Source: an uncultured Clostridia bacterium (GTDB lineage Bacteria > Bacillota > Clostridia > TANB77 > CAG-508). From it: a DNA stretch of 64,000 bases. A program made the position numbers and the translations under genes. The notes under the pieces are model-generated. The model was not told where the DNA came from. It did not search any database and saw only the letters and a program-made list of their open reading frames with translations. This document shows positions 17,827-28,207 of this stretch, one piece after another (position 1 is the stretch's first letter; each line of letters opens with the position of its first letter). The stretch covers positions 62,001 through 126,000 of the forward strand of contig CAKPPS010000001.1 of NCBI GenBank assembly GCA_934177795.1. The letters are read 5' to 3'.

Positions 17827-18849
17827 GTGAAAGTATCAGATTTTGATTATAATTTACCAGAGGAATTAATAGCGCAAACACCATTAGAAAAAAGAGATGA
17901 ATCAAGATTAATGGTTTTGGATAGAAAAAATGAAACAATAGAACATAAAAAATTTAAAGATATAATTGATTATTTAGAGCCAGGAGATTGTTTAGTTAGA
18001 AACAATACAAAAGTAATTCCAGCAAGAATATATGGAAAAAAAGAAACAGGGGCCAAAGTAGAATTTTTGCTATTAAATAATATAGAGGGAGATATATGGG
18101 AAAGTATTGTTAGACCAGGAAATAAATTACATGTAGGAACTAAAGTTATCTTTGGAGATGGAATACTAATAGCAGAAATTTTAGAGATTATGCCAGGAGG
18201 AACAAGGAAAGTTAAATTTAACTATAATGGGATATTTAATGAGATTTTAGATAAAATAGGACTAATGCCATTACCACCATATATTCATGAAGAATTAAAA
18301 GATAATGATAGATATCAAACAGTATATGCAAAATATAAAGGTTCTGCAGCAGCTCCAACAGCTGGTTTGCATTTTACACCTGAGTTACTAAAAAGAATAG
18401 AAGAAAAGGGAGTAAAAATTGCAAATGTAACTTTACATGTTGGAATAGGTACATTTAGACCAGTTAAAGAAGAAATTGTTGAAAATCATGAAATGCATTC
18501 AGAACATTATTATATAAAACAGGAAGATGTAAATAAAATAAATGAAACAAAGAAGAGTGGAAAAAGGGTTATAGCAGTAGGAACTACATCTTGTAGAGTT
18601 TTGGAAACTATAGCAGATGAGAAAGGCTTAGTAAAAGAAACAGAAGGAGATACTCAAATATTTATTTATCCAGGATATAAATTTAAATGTTTAGATGGAT
18701 TAATTACAAATTTTCATTTACCACAATCTACATTATTGATGTTAGTATCTGCGTTAGCAGGAAAAAATTATATTATGAATGCTTATGAAGAAGCTGTAAA
18801 AAATAAATATAGATTTTTCAGCTTTGGAGATGCAATGTTTATAAAATAA
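17827..18849 (+). CDS. queA: S-adenosylmethionine:tRNA ribosyltransferase-isomerase
   Basis: QueA transfers and isomerises the ribosyl group of AdoMet onto preQ1-tRNA to give epoxyqueuosine. The 340 residues show the family opening FDYNLPEELIAQTPLEKRD, SRLMVLDR, the GSAAAPTAGLHFT core, and TLHVGIGTFRPV. The start is GTG 17827, ten bases after AAGGAG. It is directly followed by tgt, the previous step in the same pathway, with 19 bp between them. Length is normal. Confidence 0.97.
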   Translation: MKVSDFDYNLPEELIAQTPLEKRDESRLMVLDRKNETIEHKKFKDIIDYLEPGDCLVRNNTKVIPARIYGKKETGAKVEFLLLNNIEGDIWESIVRPGNKLHVGTKVIFGDGILIAEILEIMPGGTRKVKFNYNGIFNEILDKIGLMPLPPYIHEELKDNDRYQTVYAKYKGSAAAPTAGLHFTPELLKRIEEKGVKIANVTLHVGIGTFRPVKEEIVENHEMHSEHYYIKQEDVNKINETKKSGKRVIAVGTTSCRVLETIADEKGLVKETEGDTQIFIYPGYKFKCLDGLITNFHLPQSTLLMLVSALAGKNYIMNAYEEAVKNKYRFFSFGDAMFIK

Positions 18850-18868
18850 ATTGGAAAGGAACAAAAAT

Positions 18869-19994
<1,126 letters not shown>

Positions 19995-20006
19995 GGGGGA
20001 TCATAT

Positions 20007-21518
20007 ATGAATTTATTAGATCAAGATTTTCAAGAAAAAAAAGACAAAAAATCAAATAAAACAATTTTAAAAGTAGTATTGGTATTTATTATATTAACAT
20101 TTTTAATAATAATTGGAATACTAGGATATATGTCATATTTACAATCAACAGTATTAAAAGTATTAGTTAATGGAACATCTAACCAAGATGTTAAAAAAAT
20201 GTTAGTCATTGAAGATGATGGAACAATATATGCACCAGTCAAATCTATAGCTAGTATATTTGGATATAGTTCATACAATGGTGAATATACTAATAAATCA
20301 GAAGAAAATAGTAAATGTTATGTACAATGTGATGGTGAAGTTGCAAATATTAGTTTAAATTCTAATGAAATATATAAGTTAAATATAGATGATTCAAATG
20401 AATCATCAAGCAATAATTATGCATGTATTTATATGGATAAACCAGTTAAAGCAATTAATGGGGAATTATATGTAACAGCAGATGGACTAGAAAAAGTTTT
20501 CAATATAAGTTTTGATTTTGATAATAGTAAAAATAGAATATCAATATTTACAACAGATTATTTAATAGAGAATTATACGAAAAAAGTTCTAGATTATGGT
20601 TATGAAAAATTAAGTGAAAAATTTGAGAATAATAAAACAGCAGTTAGAAATATGCTAGTTGTTACAAATGGGAAAAACTTTGGAGTTATAGATGCTTCTG
20701 ATGGTACAGAAATCTTAGAATGTAAATATGATGATATCGTATATCAAGAAGCTACAGGTGATTTTATAGTAAATAGTGATGGAAAATACGGAGTTATTGG
20801 AACAGACAAGAAAACAAAAATAAATTTACTTTATGAACAAATAAAATTAATAGATTACCAAGAAGATTTGAATACAGGATTGTATTTAGTACAAAAAAAT
20901 AAAAAATATGGAGTTATTGATTTAAAAGGTAATGATAAAATATATCCAGAAAATGACCAAATTGGAATAGATATATCTAATTTTGCTGAAAATGATTTAA
21001 AAAGTGAATATATTTTATTAGGAAATTTAATTCCTGTAAAGAGAAACGAAAAATGGGGATTATATAGTAAAGATGGAAAACAGATTGTTGATTTTGACTA
21101 TGATAGTTTTGGATATATAGCTAATAACAATAAAGAAGCCACAAATTTACTAGTAATACCAAATTACAATGTAATGGTTGCATCTGTTGATGGTAGATAT
21201 ACATTGTTAAATGCATCAGGAGAAAGACCTATTAAAGCTTTTGTAGATGATATATATATGAAAATTAGTGGTGGAAAAAAACAGTATATAATGATTGCAA
21301 ACAATAAAAAATATGACGTATCTGATTATTTAGACAGATTAGGAGTTAAAACCACTTCAGATGATGATAGTGATAAAAAAACAAATAAAACTACAAACAA
21401 TAGTAATACTAATACAAATAACACAAATACTACTAAAAACAATTCATCAAATAATGAAAATAAGAACAACACAAATAAGGATGAAAATAGTCAAGAGCAA
21501 GAAACAACAACAGAATAA
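20007..21518 (+). CDS. Membrane-anchored WG-repeat protein with a copper-amine-oxidase-N-like domain
   Basis: This is a 503-residue protein anchored by one N-terminal helix (about 24-46) and facing outward. Residues about 50-180 resemble the Cu_amine_oxidN1 stalk domain (LKVLVNGTSNQDVKKMLV, then IYAPVKSIASIFGY). At least four WG-type repeats follow: NFGVID, KYGVIG, KYGVID and KWGLYS, each about 45-60 residues. The last 60 residues are a Thr/Asn/Asp-rich linker, probably wall-spanning. WG repeats are protein-binding beta modules; no enzyme domain is present. A strong terminator follows. The role is unknown. Confidence 0.8.
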   Translation: MNLLDQDFQEKKDKKSNKTILKVVLVFIILTFLIIIGILGYMSYLQSTVLKVLVNGTSNQDVKKMLVIEDDGTIYAPVKSIASIFGYSSYNGEYTNKSEENSKCYVQCDGEVANISLNSNEIYKLNIDDSNESSSNNYACIYMDKPVKAINGELYVTADGLEKVFNISFDFDNSKNRISIFTTDYLIENYTKKVLDYGYEKLSEKFENNKTAVRNMLVVTNGKNFGVIDASDGTEILECKYDDIVYQEATGDFIVNSDGKYGVIGTDKKTKINLLYEQIKLIDYQEDLNTGLYLVQKNKKYGVIDLKGNDKIYPENDQIGIDISNFAENDLKSEYILLGNLIPVKRNEKWGLYSKDGKQIVDFDYDSFGYIANNNKEATNLLVIPNYNVMVASVDGRYTLLNASGERPIKAFVDDIYMKISGGKKQYIMIANNKKYDVSDYLDRLGVKTTSDDDSDKKTNKTTNNSNTNTNNTNTTKNNSSNNENKNNTNKDENSQEQETTTE

Positions 21519-21525
21519 TAAAAAT

Positions 21526-21567
21526 AAAATAATCTATATAACTTGAATATGTTATATAGATTATTTT
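21526..21567 (+). terminator. Intrinsic terminator after the WG-repeat gene
   Basis: AATAATCTATATAAC (21528-21542) pairs perfectly with GTTATATAGATTATT (21551-21565), with an 8-base loop and a T-rich tail. Confidence 0.88.
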
Positions 21568-21587
21568 ATTTTTGTTCTGTATTTAAC

Positions 21588-21616
21588 TTGAAAAAAAGTG
21601 ACAGATAATGTATGAT
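21588..21616 (+). promoter_or_regulatory. Promoter of the peptide-binding protein gene
   Basis: TTGAAA (21588-21593) and TATGAT (21611-21616) with 17-bp spacing lie just upstream of the start at 21637. Confidence 0.5.
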
Positions 21617-21636
21617 AATAGAGGTAGAGGTGAATT

Positions 21637-23217
21637 ATGAAATCTAATATTTTTAAATATTTATTTATAGTATTTGTAATTTTAATTGTAATAGTAGCAG
21701 TATTTATAATCAAAAAAAATGAAAAAAAAGGAGAAACAAAAGAAGAAACCACATCGAGTGAAAGTAAAGAAGTAGTTAGAGAAATAAAATTAGGAATGGC
21801 ACAATGTGATACGTTAAATCCTTTGTTAACTAAAAATAAAAATGTACAAGAAATAACAAGATTAGTGTATGAACCATTAGTGGATATATCATCAGATTAT
21901 AAAGCTACACCTGTCTTAGCCAAAGAATGGGCTAAGCAAGATGATACAACATATATAATTAAATTACGAGAAAATGTGAAATGGTCAAATGGTGACAAGT
22001 TTACTAGTGCAGATGTACAATTTACTTGTGACAAATTAAAAGAAAATAATTCTATATATTCTAATAATGTAGCACATATAAATAATATAGAAATAGTTGA
22101 TGATTATACATTAAAAATATATTTAAATCAGGAAGTACCATTTTTTGAATATTATTTAAATTTTCCAATTTTGTCTAAAACTTTCTATGATACTCAAGAT
22201 TATAACAATACTAGTATAGTACCAATAGGAACAGGAAAGTATAAAGTAGATAATATTCAAGCAAATTTTATAACATTTACTCAAAATACAAATTGGTGGG
22301 ATAGAGAAACAAAATTATCACTTGAGAAAATAAGTATAAATGTATATGAATCAATCGGAGAATTATATAATGCATTTAAATTAGGAAATGTTGATATAAT
22401 TACCACAGATAATAGTAATATACAAGAATATATTGGTACTATAGGTTATAGTACGAAAGAATTTAAAGGAAGACAACATGACTTTATAGCTTTTAATACG
22501 CAAAATGAATTATTAGGCAAACAAGAAGTAAGAAAAGCAATATCTTATGCTATAGATAAAAATAATATTGTCTCAAATGTTTTTCAAAACAAGTATTATA
22601 CATCTAATTTTCCATTAGATTATGGCTCATGGGTATATCAAGATAAAAATTCAAGTGCAGGATATAATCCAGAACAAACAAATCAATTATTAACGGAAAA
22701 TGGATGGAGTTATAAAAATAGTTATTGGCAAAAAACAGAAAATTATAAAACAAAAAAATTAGAATTCAATTGTATTGTTAAAGCATCAAATAGTCAACAA
22801 ATATCAGTTGCACAAAATATTAAAACACAATTAGCAAATCAAGGAATTATAATTAATATTCAACAATATTCAGATGAACAGTATAATATAGCAATCAATA
22901 GTAAATCTTATGACATGATTTTATGTGGAATAAACCTATCTCCAAATCCAGATATGTCAATATTTTTTGGAGATAATAACCTAGCAAATTATTATACAGA
23001 TGAATCAAGTGATTTAATGAAAGAAATAAAAAATACAACAGATGATGCAAAAATAAAAGAAGATTATTCTAAATTAGCAGAAATATATAGAAATGATATA
23101 CCTTATATCAGTCTATACAACAATAAACATACAGTAGCATATAATACATCTTTAGCAGGAGAAATAAAATCTAATTGGTATAATTCTCTTTGCGGTATAG
23201 AAACATGGTATAAATAA
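21637..23217 (+). CDS. Family 5 ABC-transporter extracellular solute-binding protein (peptide type)
   Basis: This 526-residue protein has the SBP_bac_5 layout: LNPLLTKNKNVQEITRLVYEPLV near the start of the mature region, the EWAKQDDTTYIIKLRENVKWSNG signature, and VRKAISYAIDKNNIV in the second lobe. Instead of a lipobox it has an uncleaved-looking N-terminal helix (about 8-28) followed by a charged linker. It would bind oligopeptides or similar ligands outside the membrane. No permease or ATPase genes accompany it, so it must work with components elsewhere or act as a sensor. It has its own promoter; recA follows with a separate promoter. Confidence 0.88.
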   Translation: MKSNIFKYLFIVFVILIVIVAVFIIKKNEKKGETKEETTSSESKEVVREIKLGMAQCDTLNPLLTKNKNVQEITRLVYEPLVDISSDYKATPVLAKEWAKQDDTTYIIKLRENVKWSNGDKFTSADVQFTCDKLKENNSIYSNNVAHINNIEIVDDYTLKIYLNQEVPFFEYYLNFPILSKTFYDTQDYNNTSIVPIGTGKYKVDNIQANFITFTQNTNWWDRETKLSLEKISINVYESIGELYNAFKLGNVDIITTDNSNIQEYIGTIGYSTKEFKGRQHDFIAFNTQNELLGKQEVRKAISYAIDKNNIVSNVFQNKYYTSNFPLDYGSWVYQDKNSSAGYNPEQTNQLLTENGWSYKNSYWQKTENYKTKKLEFNCIVKASNSQQISVAQNIKTQLANQGIIINIQQYSDEQYNIAINSKSYDMILCGINLSPNPDMSIFFGDNNLANYYTDESSDLMKEIKNTTDDAKIKEDYSKLAEIYRNDIPYISLYNNKHTVAYNTSLAGEIKSNWYNSLCGIETWYK

Positions 23218-23240
23218 AATTCAAATTATAAAAATAGGTC

Positions 23241-23268
23241 TTGACAAAACAAATATTTGATATATAAT
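23241..23268 (+). promoter_or_regulatory. recA promoter
   Basis: TTGACA (23241-23246) and TATAAT (23263-23268) with 16-bp spacing. I saw no GAAC-N4-GTTC LexA box around it, so SOS control is not evident from the sequence. Confidence 0.7.
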
Positions 23269-23309
23269 AGCAATATCAAACAAAAGTTCAAAAAATAAGG
23301 AGGAAAAAG

Positions 23310-24359
23310 ATGAGCGAAAATACAGAAAAGAAAAAAGCGTTAGAAGTCGCAATGAGTCAAATAGAAAAACAATTTGGAAAAGGTTCAGTTATGAAATTAG
23401 GTGAATTTAAAGCAATGGAAATCGAAGCAATTCCAACAGGTGCTTTAAGTTTAGATATAGCATTAGGTATAGGAGGGGTTCCTAGAGGAAGAATTATAGA
23501 AATATTTGGTCCAGAATCTTCAGGAAAAACTACATTAGCATTACATATAGTTGCAGAAGCACAAAAAATGGGAGGAGAAGCAGCTTTTATAGATGCAGAA
23601 CACGCATTAGATCCAGTATATGCTAAAAAATTAGGTGTAGATATAGATAATTTAATAGTATCACAACCAGATACAGGAGAACAAGCATTAGAAATTACAG
23701 AAAGTTTAGTTAGAAGTGGGGCACTAGATGTTATTGTAGTAGATTCTGTAGCTGCATTAGTTCCAAAAGCAGAAATAGATGGTGATATGGGAGATTCACA
23801 CATGGGATTACAAGCAAGACTTATGTCACAAGCTTTAAGAAAGTTAGCAGGAGCTATAAATAAGTCAAAAACAGTATTAATATTTATTAATCAATTAAGA
23901 GAAAAAATAGGAGTAATGTTTGGAAATCCAGAGACAACTACAGGAGGAAGAGCATTAAAATTCTATGCTTCAGTTCGTATGGATATAAGAAGAGTAGAAA
24001 ACATAAAACAAGATGGAGAGGTAAAGGGAAATAGAGTTAGAGTAAAAGTAATAAAAAATAAAGTGGCACCACCTTTTAGAGAAGCAGAATTTGATGTAGT
24101 ATATGGACAGGGAATATCTAAAGAAGGAAATATTCTAGATATGGCGGTAAATTTAAATATTGTTGAAAAAGCTGGTTCATGGTTTAGCTATAATGGAACT
24201 AGAATAGGTCAAGGAAGAGAAAATGTGAAAAAATATTTAAAAGAAAATCCAGACATGTTGGCAGAAATAGAAGGAAAAGTCAGAGCAGACTTTGCAAAAG
24301 TATTTGAAGAAAGTCTAGGAGAAGAAATACCAGAAATAGATATGGATGATGATGAATAA
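23310..24359 (+). CDS. recA: Recombinase A
   Basis: RecA forms filaments on single-stranded DNA and drives homologous pairing and SOS co-protease activity. It is 349 residues and complete: Walker A GPESSGKTT near 68, AFIDAEHALDP, the Walker B region VIVVDSVAAL, the L1/L2 loop regions (GDSHMGLQARLMSQALRKL and GNPETTTGGRALKFY) and an acidic C-terminal tail. The start is ATG 23310 with an AAGGAGG site. It is followed by a HAD phosphatase and then recX, its modulator. Confidence 0.98.
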   Translation: MSENTEKKKALEVAMSQIEKQFGKGSVMKLGEFKAMEIEAIPTGALSLDIALGIGGVPRGRIIEIFGPESSGKTTLALHIVAEAQKMGGEAAFIDAEHALDPVYAKKLGVDIDNLIVSQPDTGEQALEITESLVRSGALDVIVVDSVAALVPKAEIDGDMGDSHMGLQARLMSQALRKLAGAINKSKTVLIFINQLREKIGVMFGNPETTTGGRALKFYASVRMDIRRVENIKQDGEVKGNRVRVKVIKNKVAPPFREAEFDVVYGQGISKEGNILDMAVNLNIVEKAGSWFSYNGTRIGQGRENVKKYLKENPDMLAEIEGKVRADFAKVFEESLGEEIPEIDMDDDE

Positions 24360-24413
24360 TAATATAATGAACATGTATAAAACAATAAACTAACAGCTTA
24401 GAAGGGGGATTTC

Positions 24414-25256
24414 ATGATAAAATTACTTGCTAGCGATTTAGATGGAACAATTATTGATAATAATAACCAGATATCATATTATGATATAGATGCTATTAAT
24501 AAAATAAATAAAGAAAATTTGCAATTTACTATATGTACAGGTAAAACTTATGCGATGATAAAAGATTTATGTGATAAGTTACAACCTACTTATGGTATCT
24601 TTGGTAATGGAACACAAATTATAAATTTAAAAACAGGCAAAGAAATAACAAAAAATACATTAAAAATAAGTAATACTTTACAATGTCTAAAAATAGCAAG
24701 AGAAAATAAATTACATGTTCATATATATACAGAAGATAAAATTATAGCTCAAAGTAGTTTACAATATATGGCATATAGAAATTATGAATTATATAAAAAA
24801 CAAATAAAATTCGAAGTAGTACCTTCTTTAAAAAAATATATAGAAGAAAATAATCCTAATATATTCAAATTGGTTATTTCAGGAAGAAAAAATCTGGAAA
24901 AAATAAAAAAACAAATAGAACAAAAACAAAATATTTCGGCAATACAAATAAGAAAATATAATGAATATAAAGATGATATCATAAATCAAGAATATGAATA
25001 TCTAGATATAGTACCACATAATGTAACTAAATATGATGCACTTAGAGAATTAAGTAAATATCTCAAAATAAATAATGATGAAATTATGGCAGTTGGAGAT
25101 AACATAAATGATATAGAAATGATAAAAAATGTCGGAGTAGGAGTAGCAATAGGTGGGAGTTATGAAGAAGTAACTAAAGTAGCTTCTTATGTAACGAAAA
25201 ACACTGTAAAAAATGGTGGGTTTGCTGAAGCAGTATATAAATTTATAGCTATTTAG
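24414..25256 (+). CDS. Cof-type HAD-superfamily sugar/flavin phosphatase
   Basis: This is a 280-residue HAD IIB hydrolase. Motif I is DLDGTI near residue 8, motif II TGKTY near 43, and motif IV GDNINDIEMI near 225, followed by GVGVAIGGS. These Mg-dependent cytoplasmic enzymes dephosphorylate sugar phosphates, FMN or PLP; the substrate cannot be named. Start ATG 24414 is preceded by GAAGGGGG. It lies between recA and recX in the same direction, probably by chance of transcription rather than function. Confidence 0.9.
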   Translation: MIKLLASDLDGTIIDNNNQISYYDIDAINKINKENLQFTICTGKTYAMIKDLCDKLQPTYGIFGNGTQIINLKTGKEITKNTLKISNTLQCLKIARENKLHVHIYTEDKIIAQSSLQYMAYRNYELYKKQIKFEVVPSLKKYIEENNPNIFKLVISGRKNLEKIKKQIEQKQNISAIQIRKYNEYKDDIINQEYEYLDIVPHNVTKYDALRELSKYLKINNDEIMAVGDNINDIEMIKNVGVGVAIGGSYEEVTKVASYVTKNTVKNGGFAEAVYKFIAI

Positions 25257-25281
25257 ATTCGGAAGAAGGGAAGAATAATTA

Positions 25282-25728
25282 GTGTATACAATAGAAGAAT
25301 TTGAAAAATATAAGGTTAAAGTACTTAAATATATTTTATATAAAAAAAGAAGTGAAAATGAAATCAGAAGAAAATTTGGAAAAGAAATAGAAGAAAATTT
25401 ATTAGAAGATATTATAGAATATTTAAAAGAAGCAGGCTACATTAATGATAAAGAATATATTAGCAAAACAGTAAATAATTTCATAGCATTAAAAAATTTA
25501 TCAAATAAAGAGATAGAATATAAATTGTATAGTAAAGGATTAAAAAAAGAAGATATCGAAAACTATATGTATGAAAATAAGGATGAATTACGACAATATG
25601 AAATAAATTCTATAAGAAATATTTTTATAAAGAAAAATACATCACTAGAAAGAGAAGAGATAGTGAAATACTTGCTAAAAAAAGGATATCAAAAAGACAA
25701 TATAAATATAGCTTTAGAAAAATTCTAG
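25282..25728 (+). CDS. recX: Regulatory protein RecX
   Basis: RecX binds RecA filaments and limits their activity. The 148-residue all-helical protein shows the RecX three-helix repeats (KRSENEIRRKFG, YLKEAGYINDKEYISKTVNNF, LSNKEIEYKLYSKGL and the final YLLKKGYQKDNINIAL). The start is GTG 25282, with GAAGGGAAGAA upstream. The length is a little shorter than in Bacillus, which is usual for Clostridia. It is downstream of recA by two genes and 16 bp before scpA. Confidence 0.88.
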   Translation: MYTIEEFEKYKVKVLKYILYKKRSENEIRRKFGKEIEENLLEDIIEYLKEAGYINDKEYISKTVNNFIALKNLSNKEIEYKLYSKGLKKEDIENYMYENKDELRQYEINSIRNIFIKKNTSLEREEIVKYLLKKGYQKDNINIALEKF

Positions 25729-25743
25729 AACGGAGAGAAAAAT

Positions 25744-26499
25744 ATGTCAATAATAACATTAGAAACAAAAAAGTATGCAATAAAAATAGAAAATTTTGAA
25801 GGACCATTAGATTTATTATGTCATTTAATTGAAAAAAATAAAATGGATATATATGATATTAATTTAAATGAAGTAACAGAACAATATATACAATATTTAA
25901 ATGAAATGGAGAAAATGAATCTAGAAATAGCAAGTGAATTTATTGTTATGGCTTCTACTTTACTATACTTGAAATCAAAAAATTTACTTCCTAAGCAAGA
26001 AGAGGAAGAAGATGAAATATCAGAAGAAGAATTAATTAGAAGAATAATTGAATATAAAAAGTTTAAAGAAATTAGTAAGATTTTCAAACAAAGTTATGAA
26101 ATTGCTGGGAATAGATATTATAAACAGGCAGAAAATATAAAACTACCACAGCAAAAAATAGAAAAAGATTATGATACCAAAATAATTCCAGAGACATATG
26201 CAAAAGTCATAGAAAGAACGAGTACTCGATTAAACCAAAACGCAAAAAATATTGAAAAAATAGCATTAGTAGAAAATTATACAGTTGCTAGTAAAGTAAA
26301 AGAAATGTACAAAGTTTTAATAAAACAAAAAAGATTTGTATTTAATAAAATGTTTTCAGTAAAAAAACGTAATAAACAAGAAGTGGTTACAGCATTTAGT
26401 GGCTTACTAGAAATGTCAAGAAGAATGAAAGTAAAAACTAATCAAGAAGATATATTTGGAGACATAATTGTAGAGAAAAGAAAAAAGAAAATTGTTTAA
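25744..26499 (+). CDS. scpA: Segregation and condensation protein A
   Basis: ScpA is the kleisin subunit that bridges SMC heads in chromosome condensation. The 251 residues have the N-terminal signature FEGPLDLLCHLIEKNKMDIYDI, the EFIVMASTLLYLKSKNLLP helix, an acidic linker, and a C-terminal winged-helix segment (FSGLLEMSRRMKVKTNQEDIFGDI). Start ATG 25744 follows ACGGAGAG. The usual partner gene scpB is not next to it: the next gene is the DUF2953 protein. ScpB must be encoded elsewhere if the complex is standard. Confidence 0.95.
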   Translation: MSIITLETKKYAIKIENFEGPLDLLCHLIEKNKMDIYDINLNEVTEQYIQYLNEMEKMNLEIASEFIVMASTLLYLKSKNLLPKQEEEEDEISEEELIRRIIEYKKFKEISKIFKQSYEIAGNRYYKQAENIKLPQQKIEKDYDTKIIPETYAKVIERTSTRLNQNAKNIEKIALVENYTVASKVKEMYKVLIKQKRFVFNKMFSVKKRNKQEVVTAFSGLLEMSRRMKVKTNQEDIFGDIIVEKRKKKIV

Positions 26500-26555
26500 A
26501 ATAGAAAAAAAAGGAAAAACTAATATAAATTGCTAGATAAAAGGAGGCAAGTATA

Positions 26556-27194
26556 TTGGTTTTTCTTTTTGTTGTATTAATAATATTATTATTGGTAGTA
26601 GTGAGCTATTCAAATTTAGAATTAGAGATTATTAACATAGATTTTAATTCTCAAAATAAAAAAAAACTTAATAGTAATTATAAATATATTATAAGATTAA
26701 AAATTTTATCAAAAATTACTATATTAAAAATTACATTTACTCAAAATAAAATAGAGAAAATATTATCGAAAATTGATGTAGATAAAAAAATAGAAAAATT
26801 TGAAGAAAAAATACAAGAAAAAAGATATAATTCATATTTGAAATTTTTAAAAACAATTGGAGAAGAACTGTTAAAAGAAATAAATATTAAAAGTATGGAA
26901 ATAAATATAGTAATATGCACAGAAAATGCGTTATTAACATCAATGATAGTATCAATAGTTTCAAGTGTAATTTCAATTATTATGTCTATAAAATATAATG
27001 GAAAAGAAAAATTTATATATCAAATAAAACCAATGTTTAGCAATCAAAATCTAATAAATGTCAAGTTTGCAGGTATATTTCAAATTAAAATGATACATAT
27101 TATACATGCAATATGTATAGTAAAGAAGAAATGGAGGAGTGATAAATATGAGCGAACATCCGATAGAAGGACTTATGACTACAGCTATGAATAG
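26556..27194 (+). CDS. DUF2953 membrane protein (YtfI-like)
   Basis: This 212-residue protein starts at TTG 26556, eight bases after an AAAGGAGG site. It has an N-terminal helix (about 1-17), a charged middle, and a hydrophobic segment around 128-145, ending in a KPMFSNQNLINVKFAGIFQIKM segment typical of the DUF2953 (YtfI) family. It directly precedes ytfJ, as in Bacillus, where ytfI-ytfJ are adjacent, and overlaps its start by 47 bp. The function is unknown; the partnership suggests a sporulation or germination role. Confidence 0.75.
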   Translation: MVFLFVVLIILLLVVVSYSNLELEIINIDFNSQNKKKLNSNYKYIIRLKILSKITILKITFTQNKIEKILSKIDVDKKIEKFEEKIQEKRYNSYLKFLKTIGEELLKEINIKSMEINIVICTENALLTSMIVSIVSSVISIIMSIKYNGKEKFIYQIKPMFSNQNLINVKFAGIFQIKMIHIIHAICIVKKKWRSDKYERTSDRRTYDYSYE

Positions 27195-27705
27195 TATTCA
27201 AGATATGGTAGATGTTAATACTATAATAGGAGAGCCAATAGAAACTACTAATAATATTGTAATAATACCTATATCAAAAGTTTCTTTTGGATTTGCAGCA
27301 GGAGGTAGTGAATTTAAAGGTGAAACAGTAGATGAATATAGAAAAAAGGAAAAAGAAGAAGAGGTTCAGTATAGATTACCTTTTGGAGGTGGTTCTGGAG
27401 CAGGAGTAACAATTAATCCAATGGCTTTTTTAATTATTCAAGGTGATAATGTGAAATTAATGCCAGTAAATTATACCTCATCATTAGATAAATTGTTAGA
27501 TTATATACCAGATGTTATAGAAAAAGCCAATAATTTGGTTGAAAAATTAAATTCTAATTCAAAATGTGAAAATAAAGGAAAGAAAACAGTTACCAAAAAT
27601 GTAAATGAAAATTATGAGACAAAAGAAGAAAATAAAAAACAAGAAAAACCAACAGAAGAAATTACTTATGAATATGAATATGATGAGACTTTAGATGATG
27701 AATAA
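27148..27705 (+). CDS. ytfJ: Spore germination protein GerW (YtfJ family)
   Basis: YtfJ/GerW is a forespore-made protein needed for normal germination in Bacillus. The 185 residues show the conserved GLMTTAMNSIQDMVDVNTIIG opening, VIIPISKVSFGFAAGGSEF, and the glycine-rich LPFGGGSGAGVTINP block. The last 50 residues are a Lys/Glu-rich tail. I choose ATG 27148 (MSEHPIEG), with GGAGG nine to thirteen bases upstream. It lies just before the spoIIA operon but is separated from it by a terminator. Confidence 0.92.
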   Translation: MSEHPIEGLMTTAMNSIQDMVDVNTIIGEPIETTNNIVIIPISKVSFGFAAGGSEFKGETVDEYRKKEKEEEVQYRLPFGGGSGAGVTINPMAFLIIQGDNVKLMPVNYTSSLDKLLDYIPDVIEKANNLVEKLNSNSKCENKGKKTVTKNVNENYETKEENKKQEKPTEEITYEYEYDETLDDE

Positions 27706-27724
27706 TATGTATAATATAGGAAAT

Positions 27725-27757
27725 TGTCATATTTTGAAACATAATCAAAATATGACA
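27725..27757 (+). terminator. Intrinsic hairpin between ytfJ and spoIIAA
   Basis: TGTCATATTTTG pairs with CAAAATATGACA (12 bp) around a 9-base loop. A T-rich stretch follows about 10 bases later. Confidence 0.7.
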
Positions 27758-27777
27758 AAACTTCTTATTTTTTTCTC

Positions 27778-27806
27778 TTGGAAAATAATGGAAAAAGAAC
27801 TATAAT
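27778..27806 (+). promoter_or_regulatory. Promoter of the spoIIAA-spoIIAB-sigF operon
   Basis: TTGGAA (27778-27783) and TATAAT (27801-27806) with 17-bp spacing. In Bacillus this operon uses sigma-H; here the visible signal is sigma-A-like, and no clear AGGAAT/GAAT sigma-H pair was seen. Confidence 0.5.
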
Positions 27807-27833
27807 ACAATAAGAAAAACAAAGGAGGATGCA

Positions 27834-28154
27834 ATGGAATCGAAATTTTATGATAAGGACAAGTTATTAGTTTTTAAAATAACTGACGAAATTGATGATT
27901 ATAGTGTTCAAAAGATAAGGAGGAAAGCAGATTATGAGATTGAAAGATATATGCCAAAAAGAGTTATATTTGATTTTAATAGTGTTACATTCATGGATAG
28001 TGCAGGGATAGGATTAGTAATAGGAAGATATAAATTTGCAAAAATTATAGGGAGTACAGTTGAATTAGCAAATTTAACTAGTAGTATAAAGAGAATATTT
28101 GAAATGAGTGGAATATTAAGGTTAATACCTATTACTAGTTTGGAAGTTTCTTAA
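27834..28154 (+). CDS. spoIIAA: Anti-sigma-F factor antagonist SpoIIAA
   Basis: SpoIIAA frees sigma-F by binding SpoIIAB once it is dephosphorylated by SpoIIE in the forespore. It is a 106-residue STAS-domain protein. The phosphorylatable Ser is in FMDSAGIGLVIGRYK, matching the DS(S/A)G motif, and MSGILRLIP closes the fold. Start ATG 27834 has an AAAGGAGG site. It is the first gene of the operon; a pseudoknot-like element fills the gap to spoIIAB. Confidence 0.96.
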   Translation: MESKFYDKDKLLVFKITDEIDDYSVQKIRRKADYEIERYMPKRVIFDFNSVTFMDSAGIGLVIGRYKFAKIIGSTVELANLTSSIKRIFEMSGILRLIPITSLEVS

Positions 28155-28155
28155 A

Positions 28156-28186
28156 ATGGTTGATAGGTTAACCAAAAACCTAAATA
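28156..28186 (+). promoter_or_regulatory. Compact H-type pseudoknot candidate before spoIIAB
   Basis: TGGTT (28157-28161) pairs with AACCA (28170-28174). Loop TAGGT (28164-28168) pairs with ACCTA (28178-28182) after an A-rich linker. The sequence closely matches the pheT leader element at 1281-1314, including the trailing AAATAT. Confidence 0.4.
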
Positions 28187-28207
28187 TAGTAAAAAGGAAA
28201 TTTATAA

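Noticed and set aside
23220..23310. LexA/SOS box upstream of recA
   Set aside because: No GAAC-N4-GTTC type site was found near the promoter.
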